Source of the DNA: Aurantimonas sp965217685
Lineage (GTDB): Bacteria > Pseudomonadota > Alphaproteobacteria > Rhizobiales > Rhizobiaceae
DNA length: 64,000 nucleotides
Direction: 5' to 3'
Assembly (NCBI GenBank): GCA_965217685.1
Contig: CBDCIZ010000003.1
Coordinates: forward strand, 3,658,001-3,722,000
Shown piece by piece: positions 1-8,885 of the stretch. The notes under the pieces are model-generated. The model ran no database searches. It saw only the letters and a list, made by a program, of their open reading frames with translations, and was not told the DNA's origin. Positions within the stretch are counted from its first letter, which is position 1, and each line of letters opens with the position of its first letter. The translations under genes were made by a program, and so were the position numbers.

Positions 1-217
1 CACGATCCTGATGTCGATCGAGCTGATCCTGCTCGCGGTGAACATCAATTTCGTGGCGTTCTCGGCCTTTCTGAACGATATCGTCGGGCAGATTTTCGCC
101 TTGTTCGTCCTGACGATCGCGGCCGCAGAGGCAGCCATCGGCCTCGCCATTCTGGTCGTCTTCTTTCGCAATCGCGGCTCCATCGCCGTCGATGACGTCA
201 ACACGATGAAAGGCTGA
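1..217 (+). CDS. nuoK: NADH-quinone oxidoreductase subunit K (5' truncated)
   Basis: This is the C-terminal 71 codons of the small membrane subunit K of proton-pumping complex I; the start lies before the window (the family is about 102 residues). The visible part carries the last two transmembrane helices, with the conserved segment MSIELILLAVNINFV and a membrane glutamate in AAAEAAIGLAI, which in this family belongs to the proton-translocating half-channel. The TGA stop is 6 bases before the nuoL start, so it belongs to the nuo operon. Confidence 0.96.
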   Translation, partial: TILMSIELILLAVNINFVAFSAFLNDIVGQIFALFVLTIAAAEAAIGLAILVVFFRNRGSIAVDDVNTMKG

Positions 218-223
218 TCGAGC

Positions 224-2236
224 GTGTATCAGACTATCGTTTTCCTACCGCTGATCGGGTTTCTCGTCGCCGGCCTCGCCGGCAGTTCGATCGGCGACAA
301 GGCTTCCGAATATGTCACCTCGGGCCTGCTGATCCTGGCGGCGATCCTGTCCTGGATCGCCTTCTTCTCCTTCGGCGTCGGCGAAGGCGAGACCCAGCGG
401 ATCGTCCTGTTCCAGTGGATGCAGTCGGGCACGCTCGACGTCTCATGGTCGTTGCGCATCGACCGGCTGACCCTCGTCATGCTGGTCGTCGTCAACACCG
501 TATCGTCGCTCGTTCACGTCTATTCGATCGGCTACATGCATCACGATCCGCATCGGCCGCGGTTCTTCGCCTATCTGTCCTTCTTCACCTTCGCCATGCT
601 CATGCTGGTGACGTCGAACAATCTGGTCCAGATGTTCTTCGGCTGGGAAGGCGTCGGCGTCGCGTCCTATCTGCTGATCGGGTTCTGGTTCAAAAAACCG
701 TCGGCCAATGCGGCGGCCATGAAGGCCTTCATCGTCAACCGTGTCGGCGATTTCGGCTTCGCGCTCGGCATTTTCGGCACCTTCGTGCTGTTCGGCTCGA
801 TCAATCTCGACACGATCTTTGCGGGCGCGGCCGACATCGCCGGTCAGATGGGCGTCGGCGGTACGGAGCATGGAGCAGAAGCGGCCGCGGCTGCCGCTCC
901 CGCTTTGACCGACACCGTCCTCTCCTTCGCCGGCTATTCGCTTTCGATGGGCGGCGCCCTGACGGTCGTGTGCCTGCTTCTTTTCATGGGCGCGATGGGC
1001 AAGTCGGCGCAGATCGGCCTTCACACCTGGCTGCCGGACGCGATGGAAGGCCCGACGCCAGTCTCGGCGCTGATCCATGCGGCCACCATGGTCACCGCCG
1101 GCGTCTTCATGCTGGCGCGCATGTCGCCGGTCTTCGAACTTTCCCATTCGGCGCTGACCTTCGTCACCTTCATCGGCGCGACGACGGCCTTCTTCGCGGC
1201 GACGATCGGCTGCGTTCAGAACGACATCAAGCGCGTCATCGCCTATTCGACCTGTTCGCAGCTCGGCTACATGTTCGTCGCGCTCGGCGTCGGCGCCTAC
1301 AACGTCGCGATCTTCCACCTGTTCACCCACGCCTTCTTCAAGGCGCTCCTGTTTCTCGGCGCCGGCTCGGTGATCCATGCCGTCTCCGACGAGCAGGACA
1401 TGCGGCGCATGGGCGGCCTTCGAAAGCATATCCCGAAGACTTACTGGATGATGGTGATCGGCACGCTGGCCCTGACCGGCTTCCCGTTCACGGCGGGCTA
1501 CTTTTCCAAGGACGCGATCATCGAGGCGGCGTTCGCCGGAGAGAACACCTTCGCGATCTATGGCTGGGGCCTGACGGTCATCGCGGCGCTGCTGACGAGC
1601 TTCTACTCCTGGCGATTGATCTTCATGACCTTCCACGGCAAGCCGCGGGCGTCCGCCGACGTGATGCATCACATCCACGAATCGCCGAACGTCATGCTGA
1701 TCCCCCTCTACGTGCTCGGCGCCGGCGCCTTGTTCGCGGGAATCGTCTTCGAGGGCTCGTTCATCGGCGAGGGCTTTACGCAGTTCTGGCATTCGGCGCT
1801 GGCGATCGGCGAGGACACCCATGTGCTCCACGCCATGCACGAGACGCCGTTCTGGATCGCCATTATTCCAACGCTCATGATGGCTCTGGGCTTCTTCATC
1901 GCCTGGCAGATGTATATCCGGCACACCGAGATGCCCGCCAAGGCTGCGGCCCGCAATCCCGGGCTCTACAAGTTCCTCCTCAACAAGTGGTACTTCGACG
2001 AGCTCTACGACGTCCTGTTCGTACGGACCGCCAAGCGGGTGGGGCGCTTCCTGTGGAAGACCGGCGACGGCACAATCATCGATGGGCTCGGGCCGGACGG
2101 CGTCTCGGCGCGGGTTCTCGATGTCACCAACCGGGTGGTGAAACTGCAGACCGGCTACCTCTACCACTATGCCTTCGCGATGCTGATCGGCGTGGCGGCG
2201 CTGGTGACCTGGACGATGCTCGGTGGGGTGAACTGA
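224..2236 (+). CDS. nuoL: NADH-quinone oxidoreductase subunit L
   Basis: Antiporter-like proton-pumping subunit of complex I in the cytoplasmic membrane, 670 residues, a normal length. It has many hydrophobic helices, the family signature around GWEGVGVASYLLIGFW (near residue 145), and the HTWLPDAMEGPTPVSALIHA core shared by NuoL, NuoM and NuoN. The start is a GTG 6 bases after nuoK. The C-terminal part holds the long lateral helix and a final anchor helix. An Ala/His-rich insertion around residues 208-225 (GAEAAAAAAPALT) looks like a lineage-specific loop. Confidence 0.97.
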   Translation: MYQTIVFLPLIGFLVAGLAGSSIGDKASEYVTSGLLILAAILSWIAFFSFGVGEGETQRIVLFQWMQSGTLDVSWSLRIDRLTLVMLVVVNTVSSLVHVYSIGYMHHDPHRPRFFAYLSFFTFAMLMLVTSNNLVQMFFGWEGVGVASYLLIGFWFKKPSANAAAMKAFIVNRVGDFGFALGIFGTFVLFGSINLDTIFAGAADIAGQMGVGGTEHGAEAAAAAAPALTDTVLSFAGYSLSMGGALTVVCLLLFMGAMGKSAQIGLHTWLPDAMEGPTPVSALIHAATMVTAGVFMLARMSPVFELSHSALTFVTFIGATTAFFAATIGCVQNDIKRVIAYSTCSQLGYMFVALGVGAYNVAIFHLFTHAFFKALLFLGAGSVIHAVSDEQDMRRMGGLRKHIPKTYWMMVIGTLALTGFPFTAGYFSKDAIIEAAFAGENTFAIYGWGLTVIAALLTSFYSWRLIFMTFHGKPRASADVMHHIHESPNVMLIPLYVLGAGALFAGIVFEGSFIGEGFTQFWHSALAIGEDTHVLHAMHETPFWIAIIPTLMMALGFFIAWQMYIRHTEMPAKAAARNPGLYKFLLNKWYFDELYDVLFVRTAKRVGRFLWKTGDGTIIDGLGPDGVSARVLDVTNRVVKLQTGYLYHYAFAMLIGVAALVTWTMLGGVN

Positions 2237-3741
2237 TGAGCTGGCCGATCCTTTCGACCGTAACCTTCCTGCCGCTGATCGGTGCCGTCCTGATCCTGAT
2301 GATCAAGAACGACAACGAGCTCGCGCGCCGCAACATCCGCAATGTCGCGCTGCTGACGACGGCCTTCACCTTCGTCCTGTCGCTCTGGATCTGGGTCGAT
2401 TTCGACACCGAGAATCCCGGTTTCCAGATGGTCGAGCAGCTCTCCTGGCTCGGCACCGGCATCACCTATCACATGGGCGTCGACGGCATTTCCATGCTGT
2501 TCGTCATCCTGACGACCTTCCTGATGCCTTTCTGCATCCTGGCCTCGTTTGAGTCGGTGCAGACCCGCGTCAAGGAGTACATGATCGCTTTCCTGGTGCT
2601 GGAAACGCTGGTGACCGGCGTGTTCTGCTCGCTCGACATCGTGCTGTTCTATGTCTTCTTCGAAGGCGGCCTGATTCCGATGTTCCTGATCATCGGCGTG
2701 TGGGGCGGCAAGCGTCGCATCTATGCGAGCTACAAGTTCTTCCTCTACACCTTCCTCGGTTCGGTGCTGATGCTGGTCGCCATCATGGCGATGTATTGGG
2801 ACGCCGGAACCTCTTCGATCCCGGAGCTATTGCAGCACCGGTTCCCGGCCTCGATGCAGCCTTGGTTGTGGTTCGCCTTCTTTGCCTCCTTCGCGGTGAA
2901 GATGCCGATGTGGCCGGTCCACACCTGGTTGCCGGATGCCCATGTGGAAGCACCGACGGCGGGCTCGGTGATCCTCGCCGGCATCCTCCTGAAGCTCGGC
3001 GGCTACGGCTTCTTGCGCTTCTCGCTGCCGATGTTTCCGCTCGCCTCGGCCGACTTCGCGCCCTTCGTCTTTACCCTGTCCGTCGTCGCGATCATCTACA
3101 CCTCGCTGGTCGCGCTGATGCAGGAGGACATCAAGAAGCTGATCGCCTATTCGTCGGTCGCCCATATGGGTTTCGTGACCATGGGCATCTTCGCCGCCAA
3201 CCAGCAGGGCGTCGAGGGCGCGATCTTCCAGATGCTTTCCCACGGCCTCGTCTCGGGCGCGCTCTTCCTGTGCGTCGGTGTCGTCTACGACCGCATGCAC
3301 ACGCGCGAGATCACCGCCTATGGCGGCCTTGTGAACCGCATGCCGCATTACGCCGTGGCGATGCTGATCTTCACCATGGCCAATGTCGGCCTGCCGGGCA
3401 CCTCAGGCTTCGTCGGTGAGTTCCTGACGCTGATCGGTGTTTTCCAGGTCAACTCCTGGGTTGCGATCTTCGCCACCACCGGCGTCATCCTGTCTGCAGC
3501 CTATGCCCTGTGGCTCTACCGCCGGGTGGTCTTCGGTGCGCTGGAGAAAGAGAGCCTTCGCTCGATCCTCGACCTTTCGGGCCGCGAGAAGCTGCTTCTC
3601 TATCCGCTGATCGCGTTGGTCATCTTCTTCGGCGTCTATCCGATGCCGGTGTTCGACGTCACCGCGGCCTCGGTCGAACAGATGCTTCACAGCTACTCCG
3701 CAGCCCTCGACGCGGCCTCCACGGTCGCCTCGGCCCAATAG
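2236..3741 (+). CDS. nuoM: NADH-quinone oxidoreductase subunit M
   Basis: Second antiporter-like proton-pumping subunit of complex I, 501 residues. The start ATG overlaps the nuoL stop by one base in an ATGA-type junction, indicating translational coupling. Diagnostic segments are the N-terminal MSWPILSTVTFLPLIGAV, the FFEGGLIPMFLIIGVWGG helix, and the HTWLPDAHVEAPTAGSVILA motif with its conserved lysine and histidine residues. The reading frame stays open far upstream of this start, but only the part from 2236 resembles NuoM. Confidence 0.96.
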   Translation: MSWPILSTVTFLPLIGAVLILMIKNDNELARRNIRNVALLTTAFTFVLSLWIWVDFDTENPGFQMVEQLSWLGTGITYHMGVDGISMLFVILTTFLMPFCILASFESVQTRVKEYMIAFLVLETLVTGVFCSLDIVLFYVFFEGGLIPMFLIIGVWGGKRRIYASYKFFLYTFLGSVLMLVAIMAMYWDAGTSSIPELLQHRFPASMQPWLWFAFFASFAVKMPMWPVHTWLPDAHVEAPTAGSVILAGILLKLGGYGFLRFSLPMFPLASADFAPFVFTLSVVAIIYTSLVALMQEDIKKLIAYSSVAHMGFVTMGIFAANQQGVEGAIFQMLSHGLVSGALFLCVGVVYDRMHTREITAYGGLVNRMPHYAVAMLIFTMANVGLPGTSGFVGEFLTLIGVFQVNSWVAIFATTGVILSAAYALWLYRRVVFGALEKESLRSILDLSGREKLLLYPLIALVIFFGVYPMPVFDVTAASVEQMLHSYSAALDAASTVASAQ

Positions 3742-3758
3742 ACGCGGGACAACCATTG

Positions 3759-5201
3759 ATGCTCACCCAATCGCTCTCCTCCAGCCTGCCGCTCGTCGGA
3801 CCGGAACTGATCATGGCCGTCGGCGCCATGGCGCTGCTGATGATCGGCGTGTTCCTCGGTGAAAAGAGCGCCCAGACCGTCACAGGCCTTTCGGTCGCGC
3901 TGATCGTCATCGCCGGGATCTGGCTGGTCTTCGTGACGCCCTATGGCTCGGGCTTCGACGGTGCGTTCCTGCTCGACCCGTTCGCCGGCTTCATGAAGGT
4001 TCTGGTGCTGATCGGCTCGGCCGCTGCCGTCATCATGTCGGTCGGGTTTGCCGAAAGCGAGCGCTTCAACCGCTTCGAATTCCCGGTGCTGATCGTCCTG
4101 TGCACCACCGGCATGATGGTCATGGTCTCGGCCGGAAACCTTCTGACCCTCTATATGGGCCTCGAATTGCAGTCGCTGGCGATTTACGTGCTGGCCGCGA
4201 TCAACCGTGACAGCGTCCGCTCCACCGAGGCGGGCCTCAAATATCTCGTCCTCGGCGCACTGTCCTCGGGTATCCTGCTCTACGGCGCCTCGATGGTTTA
4301 CGGCTTCACCGGTCAGATCGACTTTACCGCGATCGCCGCGGCGGTGACGGACGGCCAACGCTCGCTCGGCCTCGTCGTCGGCCTCGTCTTCGTGCTCGCG
4401 GGCCTCGCCTTCAAGATCTCGGCCGTGCCTTTCCACATGTGGACGCCGGACGTCTACGAAGGCGCGCCCACGCCGATCACCGCCTTCCTCGCCGGGGCCC
4501 CGAAGGTTGCCGCCATGGCGCTGATCGTGCGCTTCACCATCCAGGGCTTCGAGCCGCTGGCGGTCGACTGGCAGCAGATCATCGTCTTCATCTCGATCGC
4601 CTCCATGGGCTTCGGCGCCTTCGCCGCGATCGGCCAGCGCAACATCAAGCGGCTGATGGCCTATTCGTCGATCAGCCACATGGGGTACGCGCTTGTCGGT
4701 CTCGCCGCGGCCAACGTCGAAGGCGTGCGCGGCGTCCTTCTCTACATGGCGATCTATCTCGCCATGACCCTCGGCACCTTCGCCGTCATTCTCGCCATGC
4801 GGCGCAAGGATGGCATGGTCGAGGAGATTGACGATCTCGCGGGCTTGTCCAGGACCAATCCGGTGATGGCGCTCTTCCTGACGATCCTGATGCTGTCGCT
4901 CGCAGGCCTGCCGCCGCTCGCCGGCTTCTTCGCCAAGTATTTCGTGTTCATGGCGGCGGTGGAATCGGGCCTTTATGCGCTCGCGGTCATTGGCGTCCTC
5001 GCCAGCGTCGTCGGCCTTTATTACTATTTGCGCATCGTCAAGACGATGTGGTTCGACGAACCGGAGGACAGCTTCGTTCCGATGGCGATGGAACTGCGCG
5101 TCGTCCTGGGCATCGCGGCGATCTTCGTCTTCCCGGTCTACCTCCTGGTCGGCGGGTCGATCTTCTCTGCGGCCGAGGCAGCAGCCAAGACCTTCTTCTG
5201 A
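3759..5201 (+). CDS. nuoN: NADH-quinone oxidoreductase subunit N
   Basis: Third antiporter-like subunit of complex I, 480 residues, about 14 transmembrane helices. The core signature is FHMWTPDVYEGAPTPITAFL, followed by the NIKRLMAYSSISHMGYAL helix typical of NuoN. Start chosen at the ATG 17 bases after nuoM; a TTG one codon upstream is also in frame. It closes the nuo operon and is followed within 2 bases by birA. Confidence 0.96.
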   Translation: MLTQSLSSSLPLVGPELIMAVGAMALLMIGVFLGEKSAQTVTGLSVALIVIAGIWLVFVTPYGSGFDGAFLLDPFAGFMKVLVLIGSAAAVIMSVGFAESERFNRFEFPVLIVLCTTGMMVMVSAGNLLTLYMGLELQSLAIYVLAAINRDSVRSTEAGLKYLVLGALSSGILLYGASMVYGFTGQIDFTAIAAAVTDGQRSLGLVVGLVFVLAGLAFKISAVPFHMWTPDVYEGAPTPITAFLAGAPKVAAMALIVRFTIQGFEPLAVDWQQIIVFISIASMGFGAFAAIGQRNIKRLMAYSSISHMGYALVGLAAANVEGVRGVLLYMAIYLAMTLGTFAVILAMRRKDGMVEEIDDLAGLSRTNPVMALFLTILMLSLAGLPPLAGFFAKYFVFMAAVESGLYALAVIGVLASVVGLYYYLRIVKTMWFDEPEDSFVPMAMELRVVLGIAAIFVFPVYLLVGGSIFSAAEAAAKTFF

Positions 5202-5203
5202 CC

Positions 5204-5989
5204 GTGCGGGCCAACGTCGCGACCGGCGTGCGCCGGCGGCTTGCGCTGGACGAGGTGGGCTCGACCAACTCCGTCGCGCTGGAAGCCGCAAGACACGGCG
5301 ACCCGGGTCCGCTCTGGATCACAGCCACCCGCCAGTTGCAGGGTCGGGGCCGGCGGGGCCGGTCCTGGGTGTCCGAGCGTGGCAATCTCTACGCGAGCTG
5401 GCTCATCGTCGATCCGGCGCCATTCGCGCATCTGTCGAACCTGCCGCTGGTCGCCTCGCTGGGCGTCCGCAACGGTCTTGCGGCGCTGCTTGGGCCGCGC
5501 GGTGACGCGGTCGCGGTAAAATGGCCGAATGACGTGCTGATCAATGGTGCCAAATGCGTCGGCATCCTTCTTGAAAGCGAGAGGCTTTCGGACGGTCGCA
5601 TGGCTGTCGTGGTTGGATGTGGCGTCAATATCGCCCATATGCCGGACCAAACGCCTTATAAGGTCACGTCGCTGATGCGCGAAGGGGTTACCGGCGATGT
5701 CGATGCTGTGTTCGAGGCGGTCGCGGGCGGCGTGGAGTCCGCCATGGCCGGTTTCCGACACGGCGCGGGTTTTGGTAACATAAGGCGTGAATGGCTGCTC
5801 CATGCGACGGGGCTCGGGGCGCCTTGCCAGGTGAATCTCGCCAGCGAGACTCTAACCGGGCGCTTCGACGCGCTCGACGCGGAGGGTCGCCTGGTTCTGC
5901 GCGGCGACGACGGGACCATTCGGGCGATTTCGGCAGGCGATCTGTTTTTTCTGGAGCGCGACCAGCGGGCGGCTTCAGCCTCTGACTGA
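5204..5989 (+). CDS. birA: Biotin-[acetyl-CoA-carboxylase] ligase
   Basis: Biotin protein ligase that attaches biotin to carrier proteins such as the biotin carboxyl carrier of acetyl-CoA carboxylase, via biotinyl-AMP. The 261-residue protein has the signature GRGRRGRSW near residue 48 (the biotinyl-AMP loop), and KWPNDV near residue 106 with the catalytic lysine. It lacks the N-terminal helix-turn-helix of the E. coli bifunctional BirA, so it should be a ligase only, not a repressor. The GTG start is 2 bases after the nuoN stop; birA after nuoN is a standard rhizobial arrangement. Confidence 0.93.
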   Translation: MRANVATGVRRRLALDEVGSTNSVALEAARHGDPGPLWITATRQLQGRGRRGRSWVSERGNLYASWLIVDPAPFAHLSNLPLVASLGVRNGLAALLGPRGDAVAVKWPNDVLINGAKCVGILLESERLSDGRMAVVVGCGVNIAHMPDQTPYKVTSLMREGVTGDVDAVFEAVAGGVESAMAGFRHGAGFGNIRREWLLHATGLGAPCQVNLASETLTGRFDALDAEGRLVLRGDDGTIRAISAGDLFFLERDQRAASASD

Positions 5990-6122
5990 ACACGACCAAG
6001 CGTTGCCCACGACGGCAAGGGTCCAGGGGCGCGAGACGACGAACGTGGAATGTAAAGAACGAAACTTGAACGAGCGGTCGCGCATCATGCGTCCCGCCAT
6101 CTGATGGAAGAAGACTGAAGCT

Positions 6123-7781
6123 TTGAATCAATTGGTATTCGTGCCGCTCGGCGGCATTGGTGAGATCGGTATGAACCTCGCCCTCTACGGCTATGGGCCA
6201 CAGCATGATCGCGAGTGGATCATCGTCGATTGCGGCGTATCCTTTGCCGGCCCGGAGTTTCCCGGTGTCGATCTGGTCTTTCCGGATATCCGGTTCGCGA
6301 TCGCGAACCTGAAAAACATCAGGGGCATTGTCATTACTCATGCCCATGAGGATCATTACGGCGCGCTGCTCGATCTATGGCCGAAGCTGAAGGTGCCGGT
6401 CTATGCCACCGCCTTCACCGCCGCGATGCTGGCCGCCAAGCGCGAAGGCGAGCCGGGCGCGCCGAAGATTCCGGTGGAGCTTTTCGCACCGGGCGAGCGG
6501 TTCCAGATCGGACCCTTCGAGATCGAGCCGATCAACGTCACCCATTCGATCCCCGAGCCGGTTGCGCTGGCGATCCGAACGCCTGCGGGCACCCTGATCC
6601 ACACCGGCGACTGGAAGATCGACCCGACGCCTGCGCTGGGCGCGCCGACCGACGAAAAGCGTCTGCGCGAGATCGGCGACGAGGGCGTCCTCGCAATGAT
6701 CTGCGATTCCACCAATGCGCTGCGCGAAGGCGAGAGCCCGAGTGAATCGGCGGTGTCGGCTTCGCTCGGTGACATCGTGAAGGGGGCGAAGGGCCGCGTT
6801 GCCGTCACGACCTTCTCGTCGAATGTCGGCCGCATCCGCTCGATCGCCATCGCCGCACGCGATGCGGGCCGGCAGGTATTGCTGATGGGCCGCTCCATGC
6901 GCCGCGTCGTCGATGTGGCGACCGAACTCGGCTACCTGGAAGGTTTGCCGCCGTTCCTCAACGAGCAGGATTTCGGCTACATCCCGCCGGAGAAGGCCGT
7001 CATCATTTTGACCGGTAGCCAGGGCGAGCCGCGTGCAGCGCTCGCCAGGCTTTCACGCGACGAGCACCCGTCCGTCGCCCTGTCGAAGGGCGATATGGTC
7101 ATCTTCTCCTCGCGGGCGATTCCGGGCAACGAGAAGGGCATCATCGACATCAAGAATGCCCTGATCGAGCGTGGTGTCCTGATCATGGAGGACAGCAAGG
7201 CGCTGGTGCATGTCTCCGGTCATCCGCGTCGCAACGAGATGAAGCAGATGTACGAGTGGGTTCGCCCGACCATCGCCGTTCCCGCCCATGGCGAGGCGGC
7301 GCATCTGACGGCACACGCGGCGCTCGCACGCGAACTCGGCGTCAAACAGGTGGTCTCGGCGCGCAACGGCACGATGGTGCAACTGGCCCCCGGCGCGGCC
7401 CAGATCATCGCCGACATTCCGGTCGGTCGCCTTTACAAGGACGGCCATCTCATCGGCTCAGCCGACGAGATGGGCATCACCGAGCGCCGCCGCCTGTCCT
7501 TCGTCGGCCATGTTGCGGTGCTGGTCGAACTCGATCACAAGCTCGGATTGATCCAGGATCCGGACGTCGTTGCCCTCGGCCTGCCGACCGACGATGCGGC
7601 GGGCGAGGAGATCGAGGAGCTGTTGATCGAAGCTGCCGCCGGCGTCGTCGAATCAATGCCGCGCAATCGCCGCAAGGACCTGGACAAGGTGTCTGAGGCC
7701 GTGCGGCGCGGCGTGCGCAACACGGCCTACGCCGCGTGGGGCAAAAAGCCGATCGTTACGGTGTTCGTGACGCGGTCTTGA
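6123..7781 (+). CDS. rnj: Ribonuclease J
   Basis: Metallo-beta-lactamase/beta-CASP ribonuclease of 552 residues, used in alphaproteobacteria for 5'-3' exonucleolytic rRNA and mRNA processing. The zinc motif HAHEDH lies at residues 73-78; a metal-ligand aspartate-type motif HTGDWKID, and the beta-CASP motifs around MGRSMRR and VSGHPRRNE follow. The frame opens at a TTG preceded by AAGA-rich sequence; no in-frame ATG upstream was found. It sits downstream of birA with a 133-base gap. Its product helps mature 23S rRNA in Sinorhizobium. Confidence 0.92.
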   Translation: MNQLVFVPLGGIGEIGMNLALYGYGPQHDREWIIVDCGVSFAGPEFPGVDLVFPDIRFAIANLKNIRGIVITHAHEDHYGALLDLWPKLKVPVYATAFTAAMLAAKREGEPGAPKIPVELFAPGERFQIGPFEIEPINVTHSIPEPVALAIRTPAGTLIHTGDWKIDPTPALGAPTDEKRLREIGDEGVLAMICDSTNALREGESPSESAVSASLGDIVKGAKGRVAVTTFSSNVGRIRSIAIAARDAGRQVLLMGRSMRRVVDVATELGYLEGLPPFLNEQDFGYIPPEKAVIILTGSQGEPRAALARLSRDEHPSVALSKGDMVIFSSRAIPGNEKGIIDIKNALIERGVLIMEDSKALVHVSGHPRRNEMKQMYEWVRPTIAVPAHGEAAHLTAHAALARELGVKQVVSARNGTMVQLAPGAAQIIADIPVGRLYKDGHLIGSADEMGITERRRLSFVGHVAVLVELDHKLGLIQDPDVVALGLPTDDAAGEEIEELLIEAAAGVVESMPRNRRKDLDKVSEAVRRGVRNTAYAAWGKKPIVTVFVTRS

Positions 7782-7826
7782 TGGCGGCTTGAATGGGGAC
7801 GACGGGGCACCGGCTATCCGCCATCC

Positions 7827-7854
7827 CTCGTCCTTCGACAGACTCAAGGATGAG
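7827..7854. repeat. Imperfect palindromic intergenic element 1
   Basis: CTCGTCCTT (7827-7835) and AAGGATGAG (7846-7854) form a stem with one G-T pair. The sequence resembles the short CCTCRTCCTT-type palindromes scattered between genes in Rhizobiales genomes. Its transcript could fold behind rnj. Confidence 0.5.
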
Positions 7855-7939
7855 AGACGCGCCTGACAGCAGGACATCGAGAGCCAGTGCCTGGATGCCG
7901 AAAGGCTAGACCGCCAGCGAGCTGCCGAAATCCGCGTTT

Positions 7940-7972
7940 CCCCTCATCCTGAGCTCGTCGGAGGGCGAGGGG
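7940..7972. repeat. Imperfect palindromic intergenic element 2
   Basis: CCCCTCATCCT (7940-7950) pairs with AGGGCGAGGGG (7962-7972), two positions being imperfect. The arms are related to element 1 about 110 bases upstream, so the rnj-mce gap contains two members of what looks like the same repeat family. Confidence 0.5.
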
Positions 7973-8007
7973 AGACGCACCAACGGCGAATGCGGAAGGA
8001 CATCAAT

Positions 8008-8412
8008 ATGCTGGGTCGACTGAACCATGTCGCTCTTGTCGTGCCGAACCTTGAAGTTGCTGTTGCACGCTACCGCGACGTCCTTGGTGCCAAGGTCTCG
8101 TCGCAGCAAGCGCTGCCCGAGCACGGCGTGACAGTGGTCTTCGTCGATCTCGGCAATTCCAAGATCGAACTGCTCGAACCGCTGGGCGAGACATCGCCGA
8201 TCGCGGCGTTCCTCGCTAAGAACCCGAAGGGAGGCATGCATCATGTCTGCTACGAAACCGCCGACCTGATCGCCGCGCGCGACGCCTTGGTCGCCAACGG
8301 GGCGCGGGTGCTGGGTGGCAGCGAACCGAAGACCGGCGCCCACGGCAAGCCGGTGCTGTTCATCCATCCGGGCGATCTCTTCGGGACGCTCACCGAGCTG
8401 GAAGAGGTATGA
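8008..8412 (+). CDS. mce: Methylmalonyl-CoA epimerase
   Basis: Interconverts (2R)- and (2S)-methylmalonyl-CoA in the propionyl-CoA to succinyl-CoA route. The 134-residue protein is a vicinal-oxygen-chelate fold with the metal-ligand pattern of the family: LNHVALVV at the N-terminus, then GGMHHVCYE with a ligand histidine, and a C-terminal acidic residue in FGTLTELEEV. I chose the ATG at 8008 because CGGAAGGA ends 7 bases before it; an in-frame ATG at 7990 would add six residues without a ribosome-binding site. It overlaps the next gene by 4 bases. Confidence 0.92.
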   Translation: MLGRLNHVALVVPNLEVAVARYRDVLGAKVSSQQALPEHGVTVVFVDLGNSKIELLEPLGETSPIAAFLAKNPKGGMHHVCYETADLIAARDALVANGARVLGGSEPKTGAHGKPVLFIHPGDLFGTLTELEEV

Positions 8413-8681
8413 CGATGGGCTGGATTTCGGGTGTCGCGATCTACTTCATCATCTGGTGGACATCGCTCTTCGTCGTCCTGCCCTTCGGTCAGCGCAGCCA
8501 GGAGGACGACGCGGCAGTCGTTCCCGGCACGACGCACAGTGCGCCGTCTTCAGCCCGCATGGGGCGCAAGGTGCTGCAGACGACGATCGTCGCGACGGTT
8601 GTCTTCGTGACCTTTTACGTCATCACCCAGGTCTATGGTCTCGGCCCCGATGATTTCCCGCACATCATTCCGGGAACCTGA
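8409..8681 (+). CDS. DUF1467 family membrane protein
   Basis: Small 90-residue inner-membrane protein with two predicted helices: one near residues 5-25 (WISGVAIYFIIWWTSLFVVLPFG) and one near residues 60-78. The IIWWTSLFVVLPFG block is characteristic of DUF1467 proteins of alphaproteobacteria. Its function is unknown. The start overlaps the mce stop in ATGA, so it is translated with mce; the same pair next to proS recurs in Rhizobiales. Confidence 0.87.
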   Translation: MTMGWISGVAIYFIIWWTSLFVVLPFGQRSQEDDAAVVPGTTHSAPSSARMGRKVLQTTIVATVVFVTFYVITQVYGLGPDDFPHIIPGT

Positions 8682-8742
8682 CGCCGAACAATAGCCTCGA
8701 CAGGCCGAATGCACATCGCGACCCCCCCCCCGAATTCTGCAC

Positions 8743-8770
8743 AAAAAAAATGCAAGGCTTTCGCCCTGCA
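8743..8770 (-). terminator. Intrinsic terminator of a minus-strand RNA
   Basis: Read on the minus strand, TGCAGGGC-GAAA-GCCTTGCA (8770 down to 8751) forms a near-perfect 8-bp stem with a GAAA tetraloop, followed by eight uridines (8750-8743). There is no matching T-run on the plus strand, so it terminates minus-strand transcription only. No protein gene lies just upstream on that strand, which implies a non-coding transcript. Confidence 0.8.
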
Positions 8771-8850
8771 TCTTGAAGTCGCGCGTCTGGATTACACACC
8801 GATGACTTTGATCGGGGCTGCGACGAATATCGCGCCGGAAACCACGTCCT
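8743..8850 (-). ncRNA. Putative trans-acting small RNA (about 108 nt)
   Basis: A complete transcription unit for a short RNA is visible: a sigma70-type promoter (see 8857-8885), a start near 8850, and the intrinsic terminator ending at 8743. The RNA begins near GGAGGACGUGG, contains a second small hairpin (CCGAU/AUCGG), and has no convincing open reading frame. It lies between the DUF1467 gene and proS, antisense to neither. I recall that a Rhizobiales trans-sRNA family (alpha-r45) is described beside proS in Sinorhizobium, but I cannot verify homology here. Confidence 0.65.
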
Positions 8851-8856
8851 CCCAAG

Positions 8857-8885
8857 ACTAGACCGCAATGTCGACGCTTTGTCAG
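8857..8885 (-). promoter_or_regulatory. Sigma70-type promoter of the small RNA
   Basis: On the minus strand, CTGACA (8885-8880) is followed by exactly 17 bases and then TCTAGT (8862-8857). With a 6-base discriminator, transcription would start near 8850. The -35 box overlaps a small inverted repeat (GACGC 8873-8877 and GCGTC 8885-8889). Confidence 0.6.

Noticed and set aside
443..2167. Long minus-strand open frame opposite nuoL, and similar long antisense frames opposite nuoN, maeB, mfd and others
   Set aside because: They mirror high-GC codon bias of the plus-strand genes, have Arg/Asp/His/Gln-rich composition with no domains, and lack ribosome-binding sites.
415..2235. Long N-terminal extension of the nuoM reading frame
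   Set aside because: The region overlaps nuoL entirely; only the part from 2236 resembles NuoM, and the nuoL-nuoM junction is a normal stop-start overlap.
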